Notes: generated from the sequence alone by a model not told the origin. Numbered from the stretch's first letter, positions 33,229 through 45,327 are shown. The stretch is DNA of 64,000 nucleotides from Trichoplusia ni (GCF_003590095.1 NC_039480.1:5433328-5497327), one strand, 5' to 3'. Program-made: numbers and translations.

Positions 33229-33474
33229 CGGTCCAGCTTGAGTCGGAGTTCCGATACTGAGGGTTCCGTACAAATAGGCTAAAGAGAGTTTTGTCAAAAG
33301 AAAATGGCCCTTCATCGAAATTTATTACGTACGGTACAAGCTGTTGTGTTGTTATAATCTTGATTTTTATCGATGTTATAACAGACATCATTTATGAAAA
33401 TATCAAGTGTCTAGCTATCACGGTTCATGACATACAGCCTGGTGACAGACTGAAAGACAATGGACCCTTAATAA

Positions 33475-33704
33475 TATTATTAAATGATGTTACGGTTTAC
33501 TCACGCGTGTTTATCGGGGTAGCCCGACTAGTTCCGGACCCAACCGGAGCCCTTAATCATGAGCAGACGCGGCGGGATCACGAGTCGAACTGACGTCAGC
33601 GGCCGCACATCTCGCCGCTCATGATTAAGGACTCCGGTTGGGTCCGAAACTAGTCGGGCTACCCCGATAAATACGCGTGAGTAAACCGTTACATCATTTA
33701 ATAA
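33475..33704. mobile_element. MITE-2, long foldback form
   Basis: Almost the whole element is a palindrome: two inverted copies of the MITE-2 half meet near 33,595, giving arms of about 100 bases. Confidence 0.85.
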
Positions 33705-34242
33705 TGAATCATTCTCACGACGGTTACTATCTTAATAATATTGATTCATTTCTAATCCCATTACAGTACAGATAAATAAATTATTCCTCTGATGCAAATT
33801 CTGATCTCATGACGATTTGATACAGTAATCCCATTTTCAAAGAATTTTCTTGAATTAAGTTGTTAATTTACAATAACGAAAGCAGTTTTAAAAATAACTA
33901 TAGTTGACATTTAACCGACAGCAAAAAAATAAGTGTTATGACTAACGGTCTAGCGCTCAATTGATCTACAGAAAGTCAGTGTGATAAATATATATAATTA
34001 AAAAAACATATTTTGTCTCGCTCTGCGGTCCTACAAGCACCTCTTAAAGTAAGAATGTAAGTGTGGAAGCGAGAGAGAAAGACACGCCTATCTTCATCTC
34101 TCTTCCACAATTACAATAATTTTACTTCAAGACAAAACTTAAAATTAAATTAAAATTTGTAACAAATGTATGAATTTGTTAATTACCACGTGACTAAAAA
34201 TTATTATGCAGCTTGGATAAATGTTCAAATATATATGTTTAT
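33705..34242. other. AT-rich gap with an imperfect hairpin
   Basis: 34,047-34,135 can fold: AAGTGTGGAAGCGAGAGAGA pairs imperfectly with TCTCTCTTCCACAATTAC. Otherwise nothing recognised. Confidence 0.45.
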
Positions 34243-34590
34243 AACAACACCAGCCTGTAACTGTCCCACTGCAGGCCTCTCATACAGAGAACGAGCATTG
34301 ATCACCACGCTTGTGATCTGCCCCACGGTGGGGCGCCATTACCGAAGCTGTTAATAACACCAGCCTGTAACTGTCCCACTGCAGGCCTCTCATACAGAGA
34401 ACGAGCATTGATCACCACGCTTGTGAGCTGCCCCACGCTGGGGCGCCATTACCGAAGCTGTTAATAACACCAGCCTGTAACTGTCCCACTGCAGGCCTCT
34501 CATACAGAGAACGAGCATTGATCACCACGCTTGTGAGCTGCCCCACGGTGGGGCGCCATTACCGAAGCTGTTAATAACACCAGCCTGTGT
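34243..34590. repeat. REP-110 tandem array, three units
   Basis: Units at 34,251, 34,361 and 34,471, period exactly 110 bp, with a broken fourth at 34,581. Units differ at only a few bases. Confidence 0.92.
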
Positions 34591-35074
34591 CCTTGTGACG
34601 TTTTCACCCGACTTGTTCAAAAAGAATGTATCATGTATATTGAACATTTATTCAAATAAAAACAACGGTCGTCTTACTTAAAGAAAATCTTAAACGGACT
34701 GAAAAAAAAAACGAAAAATTTTTGTACTTGTGCGAAGAATTGAAAAACTTAAAAACTTTTATATGTATAAAGAGATAATATCGAAATGAATCGATTTGTA
34801 AAATATATTCGAAATTCATGTACTTCAATAGTATTAAAAGAATATTTGTATTTTTTATTAAAATTTGAAAGGAATTCGGTGTAGACAGAGTTTCGTAGGC
34901 TAACTTACAAATATTTTTTAACCAACTGCGTCAGAACAGAGGTAGTACATTATTAACGTTGACTGCTAGTTTCGTATAAGATTGCATAACAAGGAATAAG
35001 TCCTTATATTCAACATACTGTAAAATCTACAAAATGTATGAAAATGATAGTTTTAATTCATGTTGTATGCGATT
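34591..35074. other. AT-rich, nothing recognised
   Basis: No gene or repeat seen. Confidence 0.45.
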
Positions 35075-35270
35075 GCACGGATAGCCGAGTGGTTGAAGTC
35101 ACCACGCCAAACCCATTGAGCGCGACGTGTTGATTCGATCCCCGCGTAGGACAAGCGTTTGTGTGATCCACGAATGCTTGTCCTGAGTCTGGGTGTCTTT
35201 GTGCATGTGACTTGTATGTTTGTGAATCCCAAGACACAAGGATTAAATTCTACAATGCGGGAGTCGTTTA
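35075..35270 (+). repeat. SINE-A copy
   Basis: Full plus-strand copy. Confidence 0.85.
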
Positions 35271-35329
35271 AAAAATTATAATTTCGATATATTTGACGTC
35301 ATCTAGCTATGAAAACTAATGATTCGGCG

Positions 35330-35745
35330 ATTTACATGCGGGCAACATCACACCCATTATTCTGAACCCAAAGTAAGTTGCTAAAGCACTTGTGTTATGG
35401 AATTCAGATGCAACGAAGGTAACACCATCACCCAGACCTGAGACAATGTAGAATATATAATTTTTGACATTGTACCGACCGGGGATCGAACCCGGGACCT
35501 CTGAGCTAGCGACACCTTGAAACCGGTGCGTACGCCACTCGACCACGGAGGTCGTCAGTCAATTTCGAAATTTACCCCGCGGGTACATAAAATCGGTATA
35601 AAAACTATCCTATGTATCAATCCAATTTATAAACTATCAGTGTATCAAGTTTCGTCAAAATCCGTTTAGTGGTTTTTGCGTGAAAGACGAACAAACATGC
35701 ACACATCAATACATACAAACTTTCGCGATTATAATATTAGTGGTT
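35330..35745 (-). repeat. SINE-C copy and HEL-4-type repeat
   Basis: A full reverse SINE-C (to 35,555), then a reverse HEL-4-type repeat (35,565-35,745). Confidence 0.75.
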
Positions 35746-35834
35746 GGTTATGAAACTCTGATCTAAACATTGTAATTCTGAAAATCTTGTTGTTTATGAG
35801 TGCTGTGGTGAGTTGTCAATTTACATAAGCTTAC

Positions 35835-36365
35835 TACGAGTAGGCCACGAATATTGGCTCAAGTATTGGACCCAATTTTAATTATCACACAATTGTTGGC
35901 CGAACTATTGGATCCAATATTTGTTTTCGACCAAAATGTTGGCCACATTATTGGATCCAATATTTGTTCGATTATATGTCATTGACTGGATAAGAAACGG
36001 ATAAGGCTTATTATCGTAATATGTAAATAATAAGACATAGACTTTTTCTTTATTTAGTCTATGGTATAAAAGGAGATACAACATGTTTTATACAACGTGT
36101 AATACGGTTCCAGTCTAACCAAGGGGTATCGTGTTGCCCAGGACACTGGGTTGAGGAGGTCAGATAGGCAGTCGCTCCTTGTGAAACACTGGTACTCAGC
36201 TGAAACCGGTTAGACTGGAAGCCGACCCCAACATAGTTGGGAAAAGGTTATAAAGATAATGTATACAACATGTTTTAATTCACTCCAGTCCTATTGTCCT
36301 TGACTAAATATCGTTCTTGTTGGCAATACTATTGGGTCCAATATTTGTTCCAAACGTTGGGCTGA
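35835..36365. repeat. Dispersed short repeat cluster with SINE-D
   Basis: TTGGATCCAATATTTGTT-like words recur at least four times (35,845-35,970 and 36,330-36,350), interrupted by a SINE-D piece at 36,108-36,255. Confidence 0.65.
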
Positions 36366-36590
36366 AAAACAACTAAACTATTTAGTTGATACTAAAAATT
36401 CAAGTACTTATAATATTTAAGACGAATTTTTGACTACCCTCAAGGTTACGTATTCATATTAAAATTATGAGTGTTATTTTGGAATATTAGTTTTTAAAGT
36501 GAGAGAGAAGATCGAGAGTTAGAAAGAGAGAGATAATGTGTGTGTTTGTAATGGGGAGTTCACTGTTTTAATTTTCCTTTATGGTCATTG

Positions 36591-36680
36591 ATTAAATGAT
36601 ATAACGGTTTACTCACGCGTATGTATCGGGATTGCCCGACTAGTTTCGCGCGTGAGTAAACCGTTGCATCATTTAATAAT
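36591..36680. mobile_element. MITE-2, shortest form
   Basis: A 90-bp near-palindrome made of the two inverted ends only. Confidence 0.85.
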
Positions 36681-36922
36681 ATTCAGCAAAGTGTAATGAC
36701 TGGTATCAATTAATAATATTGGGTTACGTCAAAGGCAAAGCAAATGTTGAATGAGACAGTTAGAGTTTGTAAACCGGTACGGTTGTGTGAGACTAAGAAT
36801 TGGAGACAAATATAATATGGCCGTCTTAATGGTTAAAAAGCTTATAGTGAGTAAAGTATAATGAAAAACTACCCACGAATTGGTATAAATTGTTTTTAAA
36901 TTATGAGAAAGTGTGATGCGTA

Positions 36923-37307
36923 TACACCGTGATTTTTTAGTCGTCTTACAAAAGCAGCCCAGTTCATGTATCCAATGACTAGAACACGTTCATGATAAAA
37001 AAATAGGTATTTATGAGATTTGAAAAAAAAAATGCAATTTTTATTCAATATTATGATGAAATTCGTAGTTTTTTAGAAACACAGCTCTGTTGCGAGCGCG
37101 GTCCGAGCCTTGTAACAATGGTGAGAGGCGCGGGCGGCGGCGTTTTTACCATTTTTAAGAGTATATTTCAGATTTCTTTTGTTTAATTTTCTTCGTACTT
37201 ATTATCTTAGTTGATGATAAAAAAATATCAATCGCGCCTAGGGGTATTTTACGTCGGATACATGAACTGGGCTGCTCTTGTAAGACGACTAAAAAAATCA
37301 CCGTGTA
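36923..37307. mobile_element. MITE-1 copy
   Basis: Both inverted ends intact and TA on each side; 385 bp. Confidence 0.85.
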
Positions 37308-38483
37308 TAATTAGCTTTATTTCGAATATCTGAATGTTTTCTTTAATTTGTAAATCAATATGTATGTTTTGCTATTGCATACTTAATATAAATGTGTATA
37401 ATATACACAGAATAAGTGAATAACACAAAACGAGGGTAGAAAAGTATTCGTCTTAAAACAAAATGGGGGCACTCGGTTTTTTTTTCGTTTGCAAAAAATT
37501 ATTGAATATAAATTGTAAATAATTCTGTACAGAAAAGTTCGAAAGTTTTTTTATAATAGTATAAGATGGTTAAAAAAAATAATAATTATATAAAAATGAG
37601 AGTTATGGCTTTACACACATACAGAATGATTGTGTGGTTAAGTCGCATTGTATGAGAGTGTTATACATGGCGTTGTTTATATGTACGGTCATGTTTGGAA
37701 TATTAATCTTTGTAAACAAACGTCTTTAAGAAACTTGATACCGCAGTTGATGCTTTACGATACGTGTTATCATATTTATTTTATTAAAATAATAATTTTG
37801 TATGGTAACATGTTTTTTTTCGAGCATTGACTATGGTTTCCCTAAAATTTGTTTGTTTAGATACGAACACGTATTAAAAATATGACCCGCCATTTATACA
37901 ACAACCTGTATATGAGAATATTCAATTGTCATATTGATCTTTGGTTCTATGTTAAAACATATATAGATTTGGAATTAAAAAAGTATTCGATTTTTCTATT
38001 AATATCTAATATTAAAAAAAAATGTGTATAAATATACATGATGCTAAAAATGGAACTTGTAAGTGTATAAAGAGGTGTAATTTATAACTTATCCTTTGCC
38101 TAAAATTCATTAAAATGAGTCTAGTAGTTTTTTATCTCCAGATTTTATTGAAATCCAACTTAATACTAAAGGATTTCAATAATATCTAATTTAATTTAGT
38201 AGTTCATTCTCCATACTGTAATTTTCTCATAAAATGCTCGCCCGATATTGACGGAACTTTTTAAATTGCACCTCAATGAGCTAGACCAAACTATGTACGA
38301 TCATTTGACTTCCTAATATATTGTACATATTAAAAAGCTTTTAATGTCATATTTTTGTTTTATTAATCCAAATATAAAAGACAATCTTTTTTCTTAGTAT
38401 TTTATGTAATACTAGATGCCCTGTCCCTTCGACCCTGAGTGGGGTCAGATTAAATGGAGTTTTCTGTGAGTGAATTAGTAGTG
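37308..38483. other. Long AT-rich gap
   Basis: No exon, no shared repeat. Could hold a distal 3' UTR of the PPP1R37-like gene, but nothing proves it. Confidence 0.4.
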
Positions 38484-38625
38484 GGGTATCGTGTTGCCCA
38501 GGTAACTGGGTTGAGGAGGTCAGATAGGCAGTCGCTCCTTGTAAAACACTGGTACTTAGCTGAAACCGGTTGGACTGGTAGCCGACCCCAACATAGTTGT
38601 GAAAAGGCTAGGCAGATGATAATGA
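38484..38625 (+). repeat. SINE-D fragment
   Basis: 3' half with GATAATGAT tail. Confidence 0.75.
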
Positions 38626-38896
38626 TTTAGTCAGTAAAAACGAATTCTTATATCCGTACCCATGACATTGTCACTACATATTATAAAACAGAAGCGCTTT
38701 CTCTGTCCTTATTTCCCCTTGACCACTTAAATCTTTGAAACTAATGAACAGATTTTGATGCGGTTTTCTTTAATAGATAAAGTGATTCTTAAGGAAGGTT
38801 TTTCTATGCATATTTTTTTACAGTAACATACTCAATTTCAAATATATTTACTATTTTTTACGCTTTCATTGCAAACAAGTATTCAATTTATCAAAT

Positions 38897-39199
38897 TTCT
38901 CAAGTACCTACCATCTAACCCCAAGTACTTACCATTTGACTCCAAGTACTTACCATCTGACACAAAGTACTTACCATCTGACACCAAGTACTTACCATCC
39001 GACACCAAGTACTTGCCATCTGACACCAAGTACTTACCATATGACACCAAGTACTTACCATCTGACACCAAGTACTTACCATCGGACTCCAAGTACTTAC
39101 CATATGACACCAAGTACTTACCATCTGACACCAAGTACTTACCATCTGACACCAAGTACTTACCGTCCGACACCAAGTACTTACCATCCGACACCAAGT
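38897..39199 (+). repeat. 21-bp minisatellite, about 14 units
   Basis: Unit AAGTACTTACCATCTGACAC plus one base. Because 21 is divisible by three, frames on both strands stay open (for example YLPSDTK repeated). There is no start context, splice site or conserved partner. Confidence 0.92.
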
Positions 39200-39463
39200 A
39201 GGTGCGTGCGTAGCGTGGTTAGAAGATATAAATTAGGAATTTCTGAACGGAAACCCTCGAAGATGAATAGTTTTACCTGTTTTTTCCACTTTCTCCATTG
39301 CATCTTCGCTCCTATTAGTCGCAGCGTGATGGTTTATAGCCTAAAGCCTTCCTCGATGAATGGTCTATTCAACACAAGAAGATTTTTTAATTTGATCCAG
39401 TTGTTCCTGAGTAATCCTGAGATTAGCGCGTTCAAATAAACAATCAAAGTCTACAGCTTTATA
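39200..39463 (-). mobile_element. HEL-1 Helitron, 3' end lost
   Basis: Reverse copy abutting the minisatellite; the CTAG end and hairpin are replaced by minisatellite sequence. Confidence 0.7.
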
Positions 39464-39469
39464 TCTTCT

Positions 39470-39754
39470 TCTTCTAATATATAAAATTCCCGTGTCACGA
39501 TGTTAGTTACCGTACTCCTCCGAAACGACTAAATCGATTTATACCAAATTTTATATGCGTATACAGTAGGTCTGAGAATAGAACAACATCTATTTTTCAT
39601 ACCCCTAAGTGTTAAGGGTTGCCCACACTAAAAAAATATATTTTATTTTTTGGACTAAATTGTTAGTTTTTATTTTTTTTATAATGTGGCATTAAAAATA
39701 CATACAACTCGAAAAAAAAATATTCGGCAAAACAACGTTTGCTGGGTCAGCTAG
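39470..39754 (+). mobile_element. HEL-3, non-autonomous Helitron
   Basis: Starts TCTTCTAATATATAAAATTC and ends GCTGGGTCAGCTAG before T. Other copies: 40,732-41,011 (reverse) and the one that hosts the mariner at 60,652. Confidence 0.75.
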
Positions 39755-39892
39755 TATTAGTATAGAAAACCGAAATAAATCTGTAAAGAATTTTCACTCT
39801 GTAGCTATTACTTATATTGTGAGAATATAAGCTCGCATGACAAAGGCAACTCCATTTTCATGCGAGCTGCTAGAAGCTTTAATGATCTGAGG

Positions 39893-40140
39893 CCTGTTGG
39901 TCTAGTGGTTAGCGACCCTGACTGCTATACCGGAGGTCGTGGGTTCGATTCCCGCCCAGGACAAATCTTGTGTGATGAGCATGATCATTTGTTCTGGTGT
40001 CTGGGTGTAATTTATCTATACAATGTATGTATTTAGAAATATATAAGTAAGTTTATCAGTTGTCTGGTTACCATAACACAAGCTCTGCTTAGCTTGGGAT
40101 CAGATAACCGTGTGTGATTTGTCCCAGGATATATTATATT
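39893..40140 (+). repeat. SINE-B copy
   Basis: Full-length, very intact tRNA-like head. Confidence 0.85.
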
Positions 40141-40475
40141 ATTATATTATATTATCTTTCGCAACATTCTGACATTGATATTGATAGCTAGCTCAATTAG
40201 AAGGCAAATGACCCATAGCTACTTTATCGGTTGAACTGATCTTAAACTGAGTATTTTTATTTTTTTTCTAGCTTAAAGGTAGTTAATAGGACTGTCGAAC
40301 TATTGTAATATTTACCACGTGACCTTTTAGTCGGTTCCCCCTTTATTCCCTTCCCCTTCCATTCGCCTTTATTTTGTGTTAAATGGTGCTCGGTTTATTA
40401 ATATGTGGAAGCTTGTAATTAGCAATTTGTTTATCTATGTTATACCTGTTCTACTGATTATTTGTCTGTAATAAT

Positions 40476-40692
40476 AATTAAATGATGTAACGGTTTACTC
40501 ACGTGTATTTATCGGGATTGCCCGACTAGTTTCGGACCCATGCAAAGCTAGTCAGGGCCCTAATACCACTATTTACAATGGTCGATGAATGTATTTTAAT
40601 CTTATTGCCATTCATTCATCGGTCATTGTAAATAGCGGCATAGAGACCTTGGTTGATAAATACGCGTGAGTAGAAATGACATCATTTAATTA
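40476..40692. mobile_element. MITE-2 carrying a nested palindrome
   Basis: MITE-2 ends flank an inserted inverted pair, CTATTTACAATGGTCGATGA and its inverse (about 40,571-40,640). Those words recur at 3,060, 44,270, 46,600 and 48,595. Confidence 0.7.
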
Positions 40693-40731
40693 TAACTATC
40701 TATGATTTTCTCGAAAGTTACATACTACTCT

Positions 40732-41011
40732 AGCTTAACCGGCAAACGTTGTATTGCCTAATAAATTATTTCGGGTTGTATGTATTTTTTAATGCCACAT
40801 TATAAAAAAATAAAAACGAAAAATTTCGTCAAAAAATTAAAAAATATTTTTTGGCGTGAGCAACCCTTATCACTTGGGCTATGAAAAATAGATGTTGTTC
40901 TATTCTCAGACCTACCCAACATATGTACAAAATTTCATAAAAATCGGTTAAGCCGTTTCGGAAGAGTACGGAAACTAACATCGTGGCACGGGAATTTTAT
41001 ATATTAGAAGA
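40732..41011 (-). mobile_element. HEL-3 Helitron
   Basis: CTAG at 40,732-40,735 and TC start at 41,010-41,011. Confidence 0.75.
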
Positions 41012-41121
41012 TAAAATGTAATTCATTTTTAAGTATTTGTTAGAACAGATAATTGTAGAAGGATTTGGGAGAGGTATTTGCCCAGGACACAGTGAGGTAG
41101 ATAAAAAAGAAACATTTATTT

Positions 41122-44100
41122 CTAAAATATATTCGCGAATTCTTTTAAAGAGAAATCACTGGCATTCTCCAAGCCAGCTTTTGCGATGTCATGTGATATT
41201 TGAACTCCCTCTATATCTGGATTGAAGCCCTTCCATTTTTCAGCCCACATGATGTATCTCAACTTCTTTTTGTACGCTAGTTCTTCTGGCTCCTTCTTTT
41301 TATTCCAGTCTGTCCCGTTCTGAGGTTTCCCGTTTATCTGAGTCTGGTTTCCTGACATACTTCTTCGACTTTTCGCTGGATTTTAAATTTACATGTCATT
41401 GTAATATAGCATTACACAACTTTCACACAACGCCATCTAGTCTAAAACTAAGCAAAGCTTGAAATTTGAGTACTAGACAACTGATAAACATACTTATATA
41501 TTTTTAAATACTTATAATAATATAATTTATCTATATAGATAAATTACACCCAGACACAGAACAAATGATCGATGAGTGTACCCATCAAACGAACATTTGT
41601 CATGGGTGGGAATCGAACTCTTATATTTTTTATTTTATTTTACTTTAAAAGGTTAGGAAGATTAAAAGCACTTAGGTTGATGAAATGCATGGTAACGGGG
41701 GCTAGCCCAGCCAGAGTCGCGCAGAGTATGCGCGAGCGATCCCGTGACTCTGGCTAAAGCAGTAGAAGGGGCCTGGGGTGTTTTTAGTCGGTGGAAGTCC
41801 GACATATCCCCACGCCGTGCCCTCGACGTGGGTTGAAGACATTAGCGTTTCACTCCGGAAAAAAAAAATGTTAATGGGGGCTGAAAACATCACTTACTAA
41901 TAAGTGACGTCACACGAGATTTTAAATAACTGTGTCCCCTACATTTTTAGTATACGAGATAAAAGAATAAAAATCAATTATTAATTTATAATTATTTCTC
42001 TTTGAAAACTAACTAAAATATGTAAAATAATCACGAGACCCAATCTCGTAGTACTAAACGGGAGAAACTGTGGGAAACGGGTAGTTATTATACACGTCGG
42101 CAAAAAGGCTGCCAGGCTAAAATGGGACTGGGTGGGTCACGTCAGCCGCATGGACTGCGATCGTTGGGCCAATCTCACCACACTATGGGAGCCAGCGGTT
42201 GAACGGCGTCGTCGAGGGCGACCTAGGAAGCGGTGGCGAGACGACCTTAACGCTTACCGCGCAGGCTGGTTCCATGCGGCCCAGAATAGAGAATCGTGGA
42301 AGGATTTGGGGGAGGCCTTTGCCCAGCAGTGGGACACAGTGGGCTAACTACTTACTCTGTTGGCTCAGCGACCCAAATTGTGTCTTGGCCTTTGATACGA
42401 GAGAATGCCACCTTACCCGATCCTTCTCCACTTCTCGCCAGTCATCGGCTTGAAGAGCCCGAAGATCCACCTCATTTGTATCACTCCAGCGATACCTGGG
42501 TCGGCCAATATGGCGTCAAAAAAAAGGTCTATAAGGTCTGCTTACGAACTATTCCTTTCTTCATGTAATCTTCCATTGCCCCTGGAGGTATAAGGCCCTT
42601 ATCCCTCGCTTCTTTCAACTTCTCAATATCCATCCCGGGGTGCTTCTTGGCAAATTCTTCAAGTTCCTTGTCTTTTCCCGATTTCGTATCTCTCTGCTGG
42701 TTGACTATTTCGTGAAATAATTCTGATTCTACCCTCAGTTCGGTGTATAGACCCTCTGAAACATAAACGATTACGAAAGAAGGAAATCACATTAAATTTT
42801 ATTTAATTCCTCTTCCTATTTATGTCTGTGTAAACTGTAAACTGCGGAAACAAAAAACAGTTTATTTATTAAATAATATTAATAGATGAAAAAAAAAACA
42901 CATTTTCTAACTCAATCCGTCCGTGTTTCGGAAGGCACGTTAAATTGTGGGTCCCGGCTGTTATTCCTACATCTTTGACAGCCATTACAGGTAGTCAGAA
43001 GCTTGAAAAGTCTGACAACCAGTCTAACCAAGGGGTATCGTGTTGCCCAGGTAACTGGGTTGAGGAGGTGAGATAGGCAGTCGCTCCTTGTAAAACACTG
43101 GTACTTAGCTGAAACCGGTTAGACTGGTAGCCGACCCCAACATAGTTGGGAAAAGGCTAGGCCAATGATGAATGATTTTCTAACTCAATTCAAATTTTAC
43201 TAAAATCGGTCCAGCCGTTTTTATACATATAAATTGCATTTTCATCGGCTTTGAAGCTGCCCTGAAAATTTCAGCCTGCTAGCTTATCGGGAAGCACCTC
43301 AGAATTGAGTTACAAAAATCCAATCGGAACGACAAACAAACAAGAAAAGTGATTGTATAAAAACGTGGAAAAATACTTACGCATCACCTGATAACCTTTC
43401 ATGCAATCTCCAATTCCGTATTTATTTTTCTTATAGTTGACTGCATCGGAATAGTATCTATAGATTCTCAGCATATGCTTAAATTTGTCACTTATTCCTG
43501 CCGCGAGCATACCTAGCTCGTACTGAACACTATGTGTGTATTCTTCCTGAACATTACTGGCATGTCTTAATTTTACATTTGCATCTGAAAGCAAAAAATT
43601 ACGAATATCATCATTGGCCTTTACCCAACTATGTTGAGGTCGGCGTCCAGTCTAACTGTATTCAGCTAAGAACCCGTGTTTTACAAGGAGCGACTGCCTA
43701 TCTGACCTCCTCAACCCAGTTATCTGGGCAACACGATACCCCCAGGGCCGGATCTAGGGGCCCAGGGGCCCCGAGGCCTCGAGGCAATAAAGAAGTAGGG
43801 GCCCGCTTGGTTCAAGTTATTTTCATTCAGTGATAAATTTATCGAGCTTTTTTTTAGATTCCTACTTTGGTGGTGGGTGTCCCCTGGTCATAGTGGGTCC
43901 CTAGGCACTTGCCTAAAGTGCCTTATGGATAATACGGCACTGGATACCCCTTAGACTGGTTGTCAGACTTTCTAGCTTCTGACTACCTGTAACGACTGTC
44001 AAGGATGTATGAATAACAGCCGGGACCCACAGTTTAACGTGCCTTCCGAAACACGGAGGAAATCGTTATTGCAAAGATGGTCACCCAGTAACCTGTGATC

Positions 44101-45327
44101 GATTCACTTTAGCAGTTATAAGTAGCTTAGCCACGAGCTCCTACTGAAATACTGCATATATAACCTCGAGTGTACCGTCCCGTGCTGGATTTCCAATTAT
44201 TGTGTAGAAAAATTCTTAAGAAAATACGAAAATGGTCATTTTATTCATTTTAAGCCAAATTTCAATCATTCATCGGCCATTGTAAATAGCAGAATTGGTT
44301 CCCTGTTGCATTTTCGTCCAGTTACCTCCTAGTCGCGTCTAAAGAACTTTTACTTCAAAAATTGTCTTCAGCCAGGAGTTGATTTTGCGACAATTTTTTT
44401 TGCCGGATGGGAAATAATCCAATGCCTCCCGGTTGGGGTTGAGTGGAAAGGAATGTCAGACTTCTTCTGTTCTATTGCCTAGCAATGGTCCTTCCCTTGC
44501 CTTTCGTGAGTCGTGGCCTCCATAATCCTTTTGGACTATCCTGGTGATCCAACCTGTGAATCAAGGCTTTCCAGCCACCTTATTTTTCGGACTTAGAAAC
44601 ATTACTCCGACATCCGTTTCGCCGTTGAACCTTCATCGACATTTTTTTTAATTTGAAGCAGCTGCATCTGATCATTCATCTATTTATAGAATGTATTTTT
44701 TTAGGAGTATTTAGGTAAGTATTTTTATCAGTTGTCTAGTAGATACTCATAATACAAACTTTGCGTAGTTTGAGAATAGATGGCGTTGTGTGGAAGCAGC
44801 AATAGATGAGCATGAGGAAAATGCAATTCAAGTTTGTTAATAGGTAGAAAAACAAGGATTTATTTTAAATCCTTGATTGCGTGGCTTAAAGCATTCCTAA
44901 AATTTTCAGACAGAAAATATTACCAACCTTTGCACATAATTAGTGTCAAATTTAGCAAATTCAATGCCATAAGCCGGTTCCCCCATTCTTCACGATAAAG
45001 CTTGCCGGGGTACTTGGCGGTGGACAGCGCGAGCAGCGCTGAAATAATAATAATATGTATTAGACATTGATCACCACGCTTGTGAGCTGCCCCACAGTGG
45101 GGCGCCATTACCGAAGCTGTTAATAACACCAGTCTGTAACTGTCCCACTGCAGGCCTCTCACACATAGAACGAGCATTGATCACCACGCTTGTGAGCTGC
45201 CCCACGGTGGGACGCCATTACCGAAGCTGTTAATAACACCAGCCTGTAACTGTCCCATTGCAGGCCTCTCATGCAGACAACGATAAATTTTCCACTTACA
45301 AAAAAAAATTACTGCTAATGTCGTCAT
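41122..45327 (-). CDS. Gene A: secreted protein of the WWPxxYGW cluster (268 residues)
   Basis: Five exons on the minus strand, each split after the first base of a codon: 45327-45300, 45038-44928, 43584-43381, 42755-42546 and 41375-41122. The start MTTLAVIFFSLLALSTA is a clear signal peptide. It is formed only when exons 1 and 2 join, which supports both. Exon 3 holds the shared core YELGMLAAGISDKFKHM, close to gene D's NIGVIIGKISEKFRYM. Exon 4 codes a charged helical stretch (residues about 116-185); exon 5 a KSRR site, then KKKLRYIMWAEKWKGF near residue 220, which may be a diverged tryptophan-rich tail followed by about 40 more residues. The exon 2 donor is GTTGGT, weaker than the others. 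Its start faces gene B's 0.8 kb away. Function unknown; I do not recognise the family. Confidence 0.75.
41410..41625 (-). repeat. SINE-B copy
   Basis: Reverse-strand, in the last intron of gene A. Confidence 0.75.
41655..41965 (+). repeat. REP-E interrupted by a poly-A insertion
   Basis: About 160 bases ending in a run of A (41,705-41,870) split REP-E. TAACGGGGGCT before and TTAATGGGGGCT after look like an aged target-site duplication, so the insert is probably a retroposon. Confidence 0.65.
42005..42350 (+). pseudogene. LINE reverse-transcriptase 3' end (RTE-like)
   Basis: Frame from 42,132 reads GHVSRMDCDRWANLTTLWEP, then RRRRGRPRKRWRDDL and AFAQQWDTVG before a stop: the C-terminal end of an insect RTE-type polyprotein. 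It lies in a gene A intron, antisense to the gene. Confidence 0.75.
42920..43170 (+). repeat. SINE-D copy
   Basis: Full length, ending CCAATGATGAATGAT. Confidence 0.85.
43198..43372 (-). repeat. MITE-3 in gene A, gene-sense
   Basis: Begins about 8 bases past the exon 3 donor and runs in the direction of gene A. Confidence 0.75.
43600..44115 (-). repeat. SINE-D split by a hAT-type MITE
   Basis: Left part ends 43,742; right part resumes at 43,943. Confidence 0.8.
43743..43942. mobile_element. hAT-type MITE (200 bp)
   Basis: Ends CAGGGCCGG and (inverse) CAGTGCCGT, flanked by the 8-bp direct repeat GATACCCC at 43,735-43,742 and 43,943-43,950. The 8-bp duplication and CAG ends are typical of hAT elements. 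Confidence 0.85.
44116..44927. other. Gene A intron 2 remainder
   Basis: Contains a short palindromic-repeat half (44,255-44,300), a diverged repeat near 44,445 and a SINE-B tail fragment (44,690-44,800). No exon seen. Confidence 0.5.
45062..45275. repeat. REP-110, about two units
   Basis: Tandem pair inside gene A intron 1, ending 25 bases before exon 1's donor. Confidence 0.85.

Noticed and set aside
34243..34590. Possible CRISPR-like array
   Set aside because: Units are head-to-tail 110-bp repeats with no unique spacers, in a eukaryotic genome.
38869..39439. Open frames on both strands with YLPSDTK-type repeats
   Set aside because: They are products of the 21-bp minisatellite period; several frames are open at once.
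39893..39965. Possible functional tRNA gene
   Set aside because: The tRNA-like head is followed by the SINE-B body and recurs in a dozen copies with the same downstream sequence.
42132..42347. Short plus-strand gene with an arginine-rich protein
   Set aside because: It is the truncated C-terminal end of an RTE-like reverse transcriptase, repeated at 8,440 and partly at 52,990.
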